Assembly (NCBI GenBank): GCA_018340805.1
Contig: JACMZG010000008.1
Coordinates: 27,081,245-27,145,244 of the forward strand
From: Microvelia longipes
Lineage: Eukaryota; Arthropoda; Insecta; Hemiptera; Veliidae
Reading direction: 5' to 3'
DNA length: 64,000 nucleotides
Notes under the pieces: generated by a model
Seen by the model: only the letters and a program-made list of their open reading frames with translations
What the model was told of the DNA's origin: nothing
Databases searched by the model: none
Shown: piece by piece, positions 53,916 through 64,000 of the stretch
Layout: the number at the start of each line of letters is the position of its first letter
Numbering within the stretch: position 1 is the stretch's first letter
Program-made: the position numbers and the translations under genes

Positions 53916-56900
53916 CTGAAACATAAGAAATTGTTTCAAAAATAAGTTGCTCAATTAATTTTATAAAACCAAAATAAATGTTTACACAAGTTAACTTCAG
54001 CACTATGAATGAATGAAAACATTGATTTATTTAATTAAAAGTTTACAAAAATAATTTTACAAAATATATCAATAAAATCTCCTGGCCTATGGCCGTCGGA
54101 GTGCCACGACATTTTATTATTATTTGATACAAATACACACTTACATACATACGTACACACATTCATATACGCACACATAAGACTTATACAAAAACATGCA
54201 CACTGATGTATGTATTTTTTAATCTAATTTATTTGAAGAGTCGTTCTATTGATAATGTTTCTAGTTTGTTTATTTTTATTTCATGTCAGCTATACCTATG
54301 ATTACACAATAATATTAATGACCTTAAATCAAAACAAAAAAAAAAATATACACATCTCTAAATTAAATAAACAATAACTCCTTATAAAATTAAAATACTG
54401 ACTCTATTCTTCTATTTTTTATAATCTATTTTTTCTATAATCTCTATATCTATTTTTCTTTTTAATTTAAATATTCTATTAGGTCTGGAAATCAATAACT
54501 GATAGATAATCAATATTAAGTGCAAATTAGTTGATTCTAGTATTTATAAAGGTGAAATAATAAACGAAACAAAACCTTTTCTCTTAAATTAAACTAAAAC
54601 TTAAATAATAAAATTGAAATTTCTCCTAAACAAAATTAAGTTGAAATAGGCTGGCAAAGATAGAAAATCTTAACCCAAACTCAACAAACAAAATTACATT
54701 CAATTACTGTATATTATTATTATTACTATCATTATTATATACTATCATATATAAGTAATTATTACTATTACTTATTATTATTTTTCTCTAAACATAATTA
54801 TAAAGCTAAAATTTAGTTTTGAAATTGGAGACAGAGTCTTCAATAACTAGAGGCTTCTTTTGAATAAGCGACTTCAGCACTAACTTTAAAAAAATAGGTT
54901 TTGAGCATTTAAGAAGATTGACTTTACATTTGATAGAAAAATCTTTGTGTATGTTTTACTTTGAATACCAGCAACTCTAATAATTTAAATCCTAAGCAAC
55001 AATAATTATACTAAAAGATATAATAATAATACGAAGTTCAAAATAAATACACTATATACCAGCCCTTCCCAACCCTTGGGTCGCGACCCAGATTGGGTCG
55101 CGAACAATAGTTTTTGGGTCGCCAAATTTTTCTATTATTAACAATCTAAAAAATTACCAAGATTTATGTAAAAAGAATATTATAAGCAAATAACAGACTT
55201 GCTTAAACAGATATTATTTTTAGAAATTGATAATACTTTAAACATGCGATAACAGAAGAAGCCGCGGCCAAAACATTTCTTAGAAGTCCTTTACCGGCAG
55301 AGGCAGCCGGCTTTATCAATTCTTGCTAACTTTGATGAATTGTTATACCTATGATAATACTGTGTTAAAAAGTTTCTTATTACTTCTTTTAAAGGTTCGG
55401 GTTATTAAAATTATAATGTTCAATTATATGTGAATTTGGTTCTAACATACATCAACGTAGTTTAATTTCGCGTACAAGTTTTATAATTACAATTGTTTCA
55501 CCAGTTTATTTATTTTAGCGATTTCCTTTGGGAATAAAATTCGCTCATGGAATAGGCGTCATGGCGGAAGTCGAACCTCGGACCACGACACAAATCCGTT
55601 TCAGAGGTCCCTAATGACGAAAACATACGTTTTGCGAGACTTTATATATGTATTTCTAGACACTTTCTTGTAAACACTCTATCTTTCGAACTGATTAATA
55701 TTTTTTAAACAAACTTAGTACAAAACTCAACCTTCGGGAGGACAAGTTTTCAACCCTATTGAAAACCAGGTTTTTGTGACGTCATTAACCCGTTTGCTGA
55801 GTCAGCGAAATTTTCAAAAATCGGCAAAATTCAGGGTTAATATTTTTACTGCAAAAGGTCAAAAGTTATTTTTTTGAGACGCTAAATCAAATTAAACGGT
55901 CCGAAGTCGATACGACCACTCCAAGTGACCAAAAAGTCGAAAAAAAAACATTGAAAATTACCGAAAATCAAAATGTAGGTCAATAAAAAATTAATTTCGA
56001 GTAGGGTGTCGTTTTCTATGTATTTTGGGGCACTGAATCAAATGAAACCGGTCCGAAGTCAATAAGACCACTCTAAGTTACCAAAAGTCGAGAAACCCCA
56101 ACAAATTATCGATAACCTCTGGCGCGGTGGTCCGCATGTCGGGCGAATTTCCTTTGGATGCGAGCACTCAAACCCAGAGTACCTGGGTTCAAATCCTAGT
56201 AGGGACAATAATTTTTTATCTTTTTTTTTACCTAATATAAGTTTACAACTAGAAAATAATTCTGGCGCGGTGGTCCGCATGTCGGGCGAATTTCCTTTGG
56301 ATGCGTGTTTCCGTGCTAACAACAATCCTGTTGGAATGATAGTTTTTATAGTTTTTTACATTATATAAGTTTATAACTACAGGATTATTCTAGCGCGGTG
56401 GTCCGCATGTCTAGCGAATTTCATTTAGAATAAGTGTTTCCGTGCTTAACAACCCGTTTCTTGCTTAAGGTTCCGGTTCATGCTTTAGAACCTAAGCAGT
56501 TACTTAATTGTCAAGCACTGCTCGTAACTCATTTTGTCTCTATTTTTCAAAGGAAATGCGCAAAAACCTTTAAGGATAACTGACTAAGCTTAAAGATAAG
56601 TTACTAAGCTTTAAACTAGTGCAAATAATAGTGCGTACTTCTAATTTTAGAGGCATAGTTTTGTACAACCAACTGGATAATTATGCGCATTTCCTTTGAA
56701 AATACAGACAAAATGAGTTACGAGCAGTGCTAATTTTTATATTTAATTTAATTTTTATATTTTATTGCTATTATATAATATACTTTTTTTGAACTCCAAT
56801 TAAACTACACTTTCTAAAACACAGAAAGTGTTTAGTTTTCTATTTAAGTATAAAAACCACATGAAAATTAGGATTTGACGATGTATGTAGGGTCATAACT

Positions 56901-59900
56901 AGTTCGGCAATAAATAAAAACGCCTGCAATTTTCGGGTTATGCAAAATAAATTCATTTGGGTCGCCAAACTTTAGAAAAGCAAATTATAGGGTCGCGGTA
57001 CTGAAAAGGTTGGGAAACGCTGCTATATCCAACAATCCAAGGCAAGGTTGGATCTAAAATAATTACCTTAATCTTAATACAGCCCCTGTAATTATGTGGC
57101 TGCATTAAGGGAAGGGGGGGGGGTGTCAACCTACAACCCCTAAAAAGTAGAGGTTATTATAACTTATCTTCATTTATACCGTAGGTATATGGGGAAATTA
57201 TTGTGTTTGAAGAAGTATCCGAGACCAGGATGTAACCAAAATTATCCGTTTCAAAATATAAAAAATATCCAATTGAATTGAAATTTGAAACAAGAGTATT
57301 GCTTTACATAAAAAATAAGTATATCCATGATTTTTGTTAGATCATAAAAGTTAAGCAGCATCAAGCATGGTCAGTGCCTGGATGGGGACCGCTGAGAATG
57401 TAAAGGATGCATTTACTATTTAAAGACTAGCGAAGTGAGTACAAAGACGTGATGCATTATATGTTTGGAGATTTATATATTCTGAGGATGAAGTAGAGGA
57501 GGATGAGCATAGCAAATCTGATGTGAAGAGGGAAACTTTCAAAGTACCCCATAACCCATTTTTTATAATTGGTCTCTGATTTTACTATCTTATCCATTTC
57601 TAAATGGGGCCTCTTTAGAGCTTTATATTGACTATATGAAGTTGCATAGACCAAGTAATAATTGTACCCTCTTTTATTATAACTGACCCCAATGGAGCTT
57701 ACTTAAAGGGTTCTAAGCAGAATTACATACTACCTGTTGAACCAGTGTAATGTATTTCACTATACTATAGGCATTATGTAATTCTGGCTCATATTTAAGA
57801 GTCTGCTTTACAGTTAAAAGAGAATGGGTAGTTTAGTTTTAAAAAGGGGCATGAATCATTCCTAACTTTCACAATATTTGGAGTCAGTTAGTGAGAACAT
57901 GCTTAAAAAGCAAGAGTATGATCAATAATAATAAAAATCATGAGTCATCTTTTGTCTAAATTATATAACTTATACCTTTAATTCTTGGAATCACTAAGAA
58001 TAGAGCAATACATATCTTATATATATATACAAGTATTATATTTTTAAATTAAGATAACTGTACCATCACTAGAAGTGGATACAAATTCGGCAAATAGAAT
58101 CCATGAGGCAGCAATGACAGCTGCAAATCCTAATACAAATCCAACAAAGAGCCATAATCTTGCTCCTCTAGGTCCCATACATCCTCCTGAATATATATCT
58201 CCTTGAACCTGCGCTTTACTTACTGAATTTACCCTGCAAGAAAAAATACATTGCTATTACTATCTCATAAATGCAAATATCCTACATAATGGTAAGCGAT
58301 AATATCATATATAAGATAAGACAAAATAAATAATAATAATAATTATGTATATCTATATCTAAACAGCTAATATTAAAATAATTTTTATGAGTCAAGTCCA
58401 ATGTCTACCACTCCGAAATACAGGAGTTTCGTTCGGGTCTAGCCTTTCCGACACACAAACAGTTAATTTAGTTCACTTATTTGTACTTAATGTTTTAAGT
58501 TAATATTAATATCCCATAAAGACATTCGTTATTTAGCATTCAAGCCTTGAACATAAAAAGTATAAACATGTGCTTAAAGCACACATATATAACACAACTT
58601 GCAGTTCTATCACATATTTGTGATAGATTATTAAATAAAATTAATTAAATTAAATAAAAATTGTGTGTGCAATTTTTATTTAATTTAATTTTTTAAAAAG
58701 GGTAATTTTGCCTGTTATTGTATTGTATTGTATTAATAAATAAATAAATAAATATTGATTTAACCTTTTAGATCCTATTAATAACAAAATATTATGAATC
58801 AGTCAGCTTGTATGATAACAGGATACATGGAAAGAAGAGTTAAAAAACTTACTACCCCCATATTTTGTACAATTTGAATGTTTTATAGATATTTGTATTC
58901 TTTTGGACAAAATAATAAAGTGTTTATTAATTTATTTGTATAAATTATTTTTAAAAGAGGACCAATTTAGAAGAATCTTAGAAAAGTCAAGTCCAGATCT
59001 CAAGTCAATCCAAACATATTTCCGTATTTTATGAATTTTTATTGTCATTAATGATGGTAAAGGACATTTTAAAAAATCTATTTCCGGTTCTTGTACCAAG
59101 CATACCAAGTTTAAACTTTTTAGAATAAACACACTGGGAGCTAGATAATAACAGATAACTTAGTAAAACTCACTCAGGAGGTCTTAAATACATATAAAAC
59201 AGATAATTCAGTCGAAATCCTGGTTTGAATTATTATTGCAAACACAATACTTTTTTTATTTGGCAACAGTATAAACAGACAAACCAACACACACACAGAG
59301 AACTAGGTTAGGTTTTAAAAACACCTCAAACAGATAATTTAGGTGAAATCTCAGATAGGGATTGCTTTGCTGACCCAACAATTTTCCTACAATAATACCT
59401 ACAGTATAATAAAGGAAAAGTAAAAATACTTACATAAAAAATGAAATAGTTCCAATGATACCGCATATATGATAAACTTTATAAAAATGACTAGAAGCTG
59501 TCACATTTGCATCAATTATAAGCCACCAACCAATAAAAAACTGAAAAAAGATAAAAGGATATATAGTAATTTATTATTGTAAGAACGAAACATGCTTAAC
59601 CACTTTTCAATAAGGATCTAATATATATTTTAATGTCAAAACTAGCCATAAGGATTATAGTGGAATAGAATTAACAAGTGACTTTACTCACATATTTCAG
59701 GCTTTCGATATGACTAAAAATGATTAAAGAAGTAATGTTTAATCGCTGGTGCTACTTTACTCTACTGTTTCATTGATCCTTATGGAAAATGCATCGGGCA
59801 AGAGGTGCCATGGAAATGAACGACACTATAACAATACCTGCCTCTCGAAATTCTGGTTAGAAGTTAAATGCAAAAGATACATTTAATAAATCATGATTTC

Positions 59901-61027
59901 TTTGCGTAATAATAAAGTTAGATAAGAAATAATATTTAAAAAGCTCTTTGGTAAAAATCAGTGTTTTAAGTGAAATAATAGATCGTTAAAAAAGGTTATA
60001 CATAAAATAACCTATCCACTCAAGGTTCAGCGTAGCAGTAGAGTGGACTGGATTCTATCTTTCTTCCTCTAGCATATGAGAATGAATCCCCTCCATATAG
60101 TTTTAACTATATGGAGCATATTAACTGCACTTCCAACAATGTATGTATTTGATAACAATATGTACGTACTAATGGAAAACTATATTGATACTGGGTGTCT
60201 GCCTGGGGAGCACTGTACAACACATACTTTATTCACACACAGGGGATTCAACCCTGAGTTCCACCCAAACTGTTCACATGGTATTTTTAACCAATAGGTT
60301 AGACTATACTACTATAAAATATGAGTTTCAGAGTTGAACCCCGTGTTTAATCCTGTTCCCACGACAACTGTTAGGGGGGTTGAACCCTCTGCCAAACCCC
60401 GTGTTTGAACAAAGTAATAGATACCAATTTTTTACACTCTACAAGTTCATTATAAAAAATGCTAATAATATAACGTGAAACATAAGGATCAATGTAAAAT
60501 TTTATAGGGCTGGTCCCCTGAAAAGTGTTGCCGCTGACTTGTGTTAGAAGACTTTACACTCTCCTTTAATTTCTCTTCCCTGAAAATGACTGCTTATAAG
60601 CCATTTAAAATCAATACTTTGACCCATTATGCAATCAACAATAAGCACTTATACTATAAAATCACAAGATATATATACTTCTAAACTAAGACAATAAATC
60701 GCAGTTAAACTAATGGGAAAGAATCATCTTCAAACACTGGAATTAAAAATTTACTCGTGACTTACTCCACCTATAAAGGTATTATAGATTCCTAAAAATG
60801 TTCTTATCGAAATGTCCTATATTTTGTCTATATGCAAAGAAAATAAACGTCTGAGAAATGTAGAAATAATAATCCAAATAATCTAGGTAAATCACATATC
60901 AACAAGAAAATACAAATGTAAAAATAATAAATACCAAAAACCCAGATGCAATGGATATAAGAGAGTTCCTCTTTTCTCCTGATTCAAACCAAACGCAAGT
61001 AGACAAGCCATCAACAAGTGAAGGCAT
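53809..61027 (-). CDS. TMEM50: TMEM50 (UPF0220) four-pass membrane protein, complete
   Basis: Exons (minus): 60935-61027, 59434-59540, 58064-58233 and 53809-53915, with correct AG/GT borders and phases 0, 2, 1. The product is 158 residues, the usual family length. It has four hydrophobic segments and these signatures: WFESGEKRNSLISIASG, FFIGWWLIIDA, YHICGIIGTISFFMVNSVS, GARLWLFVGFVLGFAAVIAA, WILFAEFV and NLFIFGSSLIFKFGRIEDQW. All match TMEM50A/B positions. The family sits in endomembranes; its biochemical function is poorly known. The start is the first ATG. The gene is head-to-head with Rpn12, 412 bp apart. Intron 3 carries a hAT element. Confidence 0.96.
53916..55059. other. TMEM50 intron 3, possible LINE tail
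   Basis: Around 54082-54215 a GC-richer line (CCTGGCCTATGGCCGTCGGA, GTGCCACGAC) is followed by TACATACATACGTACACACA repeats. That is the style of a non-LTR element 3' end, but no coding sequence is attached. The rest is AT-rich with no gene. Confidence 0.35.
55060..57022. mobile_element. hAT-type non-autonomous DNA transposon
   Basis: Left end CAGCCCTTCCCAACCCTTGG and right end GGTTGGGAAACGCTG form short inverted termini of the CAG..TTCCCAACC hAT/MITE type. GGGTCGC words are repeated inside both ends. It is flanked by the 8-bp duplication CTATATAC / CTATATCC (55052-55059 and 57023-57030, one mismatch). No transposase frame. Most of its interior is a nested insertion (55518-56732). Confidence 0.82.
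55518..56732. mobile_element. Palindromic/tRNA-head repeat, copy 2, nested in hAT
   Basis: It is collinear with 9064-10640: GGCGTCATGGCGGA, GAACCTCGGACCACGACACA, GTGACGTCATTAACCC, the TGGCGCGGTGGTCCGCATGT modules with a B box GGTTCAAATCC (near 56187), and ACGAGCAGTGC at the end. It lacks the inverted right arm seen in copy 1 and has no TA expansion. Several indels relative to copy 1 show age. Confidence 0.75.
57023..57170. other. Short TMEM50 intron 3 stretch between hAT and SINE
   Basis: Contains a G homopolymer run (57115-57123) and AAAAAGTAGAGGTTATTATA. No gene. Confidence 0.35.
57170..57530 (+). repeat. SINE-like composite with 5S rRNA-derived segment, copy C
   Basis: Same order as copy A: body GGGGAAATTATTGTGTTTGA (57192), then 5S-like TTAGATCATAAAAGTTAAGC and GGTCAGTGCCTGGATGGGGA (57338-57388), then tail GAGGATGAGCATAGCAAATC (57500-57519). 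It lies antisense in intron 3 of TMEM50. Not a functional 5S gene. Confidence 0.65.
58064..58233 (-). CDS. TMEM50: TMEM50 exon 3
   Basis: Acceptor CTTGCAG, donor AGTGATG|gtacag. It encodes VNSVSKAQVQGDIYSGGCMG, PRGARLWLFVGFVLGFAAVI and AASWILFAEFV, i.e. the loop and transmembrane helix 3. Confidence 0.95.
58234..59433. other. TMEM50 intron 2, repeat fragments
   Basis: Contains the perfect hairpin at 58643-58690 and, in reverse orientation at 59215-59410, two pieces of the dispersed body (TTGCAAACACAATACTTTT, AACAATTTTCCTAC). No coding sequence; the minus frame 58932-59132 matches nothing known. Confidence 0.4.
58643..58690. repeat. Perfect 21-bp inverted repeat, TGTGTG loop
   Basis: The arms start AATTAAATTAAATAAAAATT and mirror exactly after TGTGTG. 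AT-rich; it could form a cruciform or be a foldback remnant. Confidence 0.85.
59434..59540 (-). CDS. TMEM50: TMEM50 exon 2
   Basis: Acceptor TTTTTTCAG, donor TTTTAT|gtaagt. It encodes FFIGWWLIIDANVTASSHFY followed by KVYHICGIIGTISFF. GWW.IIDA and YH.CG are family signatures, and N-V-T is a possible glycosylation site in the first loop. Confidence 0.95.
59541..60934. other. TMEM50 intron 1, repeat-like GC-richer island
   Basis: At 60020-60420 a GC-richer stretch has a 12-bp hairpin (60091-60116) and two TTGAACCC words near an AACCCCGTGTTT pair. It looks like transposon debris. A 73-codon plus frame there (60076-60297) was not accepted as a gene. Confidence 0.35.
60935..61027 (-). CDS. TMEM50: TMEM50 exon 1
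   Basis: 31 codons from ATG 61027 to donor TTTTTG|gtattt. It encodes MPSLVDGLSTCVWFESGEKR, then NSLISIASGFL, the start of transmembrane helix 1. EKRN is the family signature. Confidence 0.95.
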
Positions 61028-61439
61028 TGTATTCTATAGATTGAAATAAATTTTAAATTAAACTTAAATATAATAATTGAATTAATAGGATCAAATTCAC
61101 AAAACTAATCCTTTTGGGATTTTGGTGTCACAAAAAAGCTGTTTTGTGTTGACTAGATTTATTGCCAACATAATAATAGTAAATACATAAAATAAAATGT
61201 TCAAGAATGTTTATGTATAAGTAATGCTCGTATATAAAAATGTTTTTAATTTAAATAAACTTATCAACCCAATTTGTATTACTTACACATTTTTCAAATG
61301 TCCACAGATGAATTTATTTCAATGAATGATTTGAAGAAAATGTTATGGAAGGTTACTCTACAACAGGTTGATGATGCAGTAATTTCCTCTTTGTTTATAC
61401 TTGATTATCACAGTTCGTGAGTTTTAGTTATATTTTACA
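61028..61439. promoter_or_regulatory. Divergent promoter region, TMEM50 / Rpn12
   Basis: 412 bp separate the two start codons, which face away from each other. No obvious TATA box is placed for both directions and there is no repeat in it, consistent with a shared housekeeping promoter. Initiation sites cannot be read from sequence. Confidence 0.5.
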
Positions 61440-63296
61440 ATGGAGACAGAAATTTTAAATTTATATCAAAATTTAAAGACAGATTGGAACAAGAAACCAG
61501 CAAATCTTAATTCAGTTGGAACCCTTTTGGGAAAATTAAAGGTAAAGACAAAAGTTAGTCTCTATGTCCACAAGTCATGACATAGAATAATATAATTCTA
61601 TTTTCACTCGTCATTGTATCACTTATTTGTTTATTTCGTGTTTTTATTGGAAAACTTTTTAAAATATATACTTGTTTGTTTCCAGATAGCTCTTACGAAT
61701 TTAACATTTTTACCTACATCTGGGGTTGCTGTATCATCTAAAGAATTACAACTAGCTCGTGAGTTCTTTCATGGTTTATTGTAAAAATGAGGGGTTGGCG
61801 TTGAGACAGTGTTCCGACTCCCCCCTTTTTCTCTATTTGATGCTGCCCATCAAGGGGGAATCTAGTTCAACTACTATGCCGCAAGTCAGCGCCACTTGTT
61901 CCTACATCCTGCTTTGTTTTTGTTCCTCCATTTATAGTAACCGTTGAACGTTGCTAAGCAATGGTCAACAAAGAGCACCATTTTTAACATTTCTGATAGC
62001 CTTGTAAGGACTTTAACTTTGCCTCTTTCTAAAAGAAAAAAATGTAGACCAGGTTTTCAAAGGGGAGCTGTACTTCTTCAAAAATAGGTCTTAATTGCTA
62101 AAAAAGGATGCGTCATATCAGAGGTAATTAATGTTCATTTTTGACGTCCTATCTTGATCTTTTAAATATAGAAAGTCGGAGCAAATTTATTATTTACTTA
62201 AGCTTCAAGAAGAACCTCATTATGAATCCGTGGCAAAGCCGAAACCATAACATGTGATAAAAAAAATAATATCTATACCAAGTGAACTTGTGTAATTAGT
62301 GATATATAAACCAATTGAAAAAAGCCACCTGAACAAATTGTTATAGCTGGAGAAAATTAAAATATGAAGGCATATGTGGCGCTGCAATGTGGATATTTGG
62401 AGGAACTAAAAGTAATAGAATTTACTCAGGGCAGTCTAAAGGGTGGGTGTCAGAACACTTCTTCTATGTTGACCCCTCATTTTCACATCACTTTAGTTTA
62501 TTGTTTTTATTCCGTAAACTACTTTCATTACTCAAAAACCCAATCTTGTATAGCATATTTTTAGTAGTATGCTGAGATTTAGGTCGTGTTTTGTCTACTT
62601 CGTGAACACAATTTATTTTTTTACCTTATTACAATGAGGTCAAGATCAGAATGAGAAAAATGAGAGAGGAAGGACTGCACTCACTCTATAGGGATCCTAG
62701 GTTATGTGTGGATAACCCTATGAATGGAGAAGATTCTTTAGTTTAGTTTGACTTTTCAACATAAGAGGCACCACTGCATCAAGTACATTTACCCTGTCTG
62801 AGGACAAGTGAAGCGAGTCATGTTGCAGTATAAATGCAGTAATTGTTATATTCTGAGGACAAGCAAAGCCGAGTCTAGAGCAATGAGGATGATATTAGCG
62901 ATTCCAAAGTGGTGAGGAAAAGTTTCAAGCTACCCCTATCTTTATTTATTCTAGAAGACATTTTCTTCATATCTATTAATTCGCTTTTTAAAATATTTAA
63001 AAAAAACAATTAAAGATAAAAATATGAAGAAAAGTAGAATAAATTGTGATTAAAAACTTGTTTGTGTAAACTGACAGCTTCCTCTTAAGTAATTGTTCTG
63101 AATATGACTAATTATTTTCGAGTAATTAGTGTCTTTATTCTGATAATAAAGGTAATCTACCCAGTATTATTTCCATTAATTCATGTGTTTTAGGTGATAT
63201 CCTTGAGATTGGTGCCCAATGGAGCATTGCTAAACAAGATATACCTTCCTTTGAAAGGTATATGGCTCAGCTTAAGTGTTACTATTTAGATTACAA
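61440..63296 (+). CDS. Rpn12: 26S proteasome lid subunit Rpn12/PSMD8, first three exons (gene continues)
   Basis: Exons 61440-61541, 61686-61758 and 63194-63296 have phases 0, 1, 2 and AG/GT borders. The visible 92-93 residues include [55 protein letters not shown] and [14 protein letters not shown]. The last is nearly invariant in PSMD8. Rpn12 is a PCI-domain subunit that completes lid assembly onto the base; here only its N-terminal helical repeats are visible, and about 170 residues lie beyond the window. The start ATG is the only one before the conserved block. Confidence 0.95.
61759..63193. other. Rpn12 intron 2 with a SINE tail fragment
   Basis: At about 62790-62945 there are two pieces like the tail of the 5S-derived SINE: CTGAGGACAAGTGAAGCGAG and CTGAGGACAAGCAAAGCC. 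They are followed by GAGGATGATATTAGC and AGTTTCAAGCTACCCC. The remainder holds GC-balanced repeat-like sequence but no gene; the frames at 61759 and 62364-62575 are not coding-like. Confidence 0.45.
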
Positions 63297-64000
63297 GTAA
63301 GTTTTTATGTTTTATTCATTATATATTTATAATATTAGAAAGGTTTATTTTATTTTAATTTTTACTTACTTATAGTTGTTCAAAAATAAGCTAGGTTGAA
63401 TCTTCTCTCGCAGGGATTGGCTATTTTATGGTAGTAGATTTTCCAAATTTCTGTTACTTTTACTTCAAAACAAGGCCTTAAATAGAACATGTGGAACCAA
63501 TAACATTAAAATAAGTCTATATTGATCCAAAGCTTTCAGAGTGTTAAAATGCCAAGAAGATGTTGAAATTTTGTTTATTTATTAAACAGTTACTTTTTAG
63601 TCTAATAATTAAGGTATGTATAGTATAATGTATCTAGAATGTGTGAAGTTCCTCTAACTTTAATAGTAATAAATATTCAACTATTTAGTAAAACTATATA
63701 AAAGTATATATTTAGTAAAACTATTTAGTAAAATTTAAATAGCATTAGAGTTACCAAACCTGGTGAGAATAACAAAAATCCCAATGTTTTCAGGGATTTT
63801 TTACTTTGTGAAAATGTTATCCATAGGTTTATTTATCACAAAAATGTCACCTTTAGCACATACATCTTTAGGCCTTAGTTTCAAAATCTCAATTTTTATT
63901 TGCCAATAAATACAGTTTAAAAGTTATCTAAAGGATAACATGAAAATAAAAATATGTTTCTAAAGGGACGGCGAGATAACAATGTCATAGCCTAAAATAT
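63297..64000. other. Rpn12 intron 3 (continues past the window)
   Basis: AT-rich intron sequence after the donor AA|gtaagt; no further exon was recognised before the end. Confidence 0.6.

Noticed and set aside
55060..57022. Autonomous hAT transposase gene
   Set aside because: No reading frame with hAT transposase motifs; the minus frame 56059-56325 falls in the nested tRNA-head repeat.
60076..60297. 73-residue plus-strand frame with a hydrophobic start resembling a secreted peptide
   Set aside because: It lies in a TMEM50 intron, begins in a hairpin, is surrounded by repeat-like sequence and matches no family I know.

Overview
This is AT-rich, intron-rich nuclear DNA from an animal, most likely an insect. 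I base that on spliced genes with GT/AG introns, a tomosyn gene with what I recall as an insect-type cassette exon, a BEL/Pao LTR retrotransposon, a non-LTR retrotransposon, and many small DNA transposons and SINE-like repeats. A hemipteran is possible, but I cannot fix the species. No prokaryotic features, CRISPR arrays, tRNA genes or functional rRNA genes were seen.

Layout. (1) About 1-29,774, + strand: the 3' two-thirds of a tomosyn (syntaxin-binding protein 5-like) gene. Eight constitutive-looking exons between 5306 and 29774 encode the end of the second beta-propeller and the C-terminal R-SNARE. A frame-neutral 84-nt cassette exon (21532-21615) lies in the large 16877-28581 intron. So does a second exon-like stretch (23826-23895) that would shift the frame and remove the SNARE. 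The introns hold a Harbinger-like element (1065-2217), a palindromic repeat with tRNA-like promoter heads (about 9064-10962), a BEL/Pao deletion derivative with two identical LTRs (12296-16488) and a 267-bp hairpin MITE. (2) 29,775-43,190: no host gene seen. It holds 5S-rRNA-derived SINE pieces, a broken non-LTR retrotransposon (38875-41246) and a 920-base assembly gap (41247-42166). (3) 43,195-48,201, - strand: a complete four-exon secreted S1 serine protease with an intact triad but an unusual specificity pocket. Its introns carry long TA tracts, a 232-bp palindrome and a 630-bp foldback transposon with 8-bp target duplications. (4) 48,800-52,000: two related MITEs and the wreck of a reverse transcriptase. 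(5) 53,809-61,027, - strand: a complete four-exon TMEM50 (UPF0220) gene; intron 3 carries a hAT element with a second repeat nested inside it. (6) 61,440 to the window end, + strand: the first three coding exons of the 26S proteasome lid subunit Rpn12/PSMD8, head-to-head with TMEM50 across 412 bp, which suggests a shared promoter.

The host genes do separate jobs: vesicle fusion control, extracellular proteolysis, a small multispanning membrane protein and the proteasome lid. The only evident link is the TMEM50/Rpn12 divergent pair. The most unusual content is the dense population of inverted-repeat elements, the SINEs built from 5S rRNA or tRNA-like promoters, and the tomosyn alternative exons.
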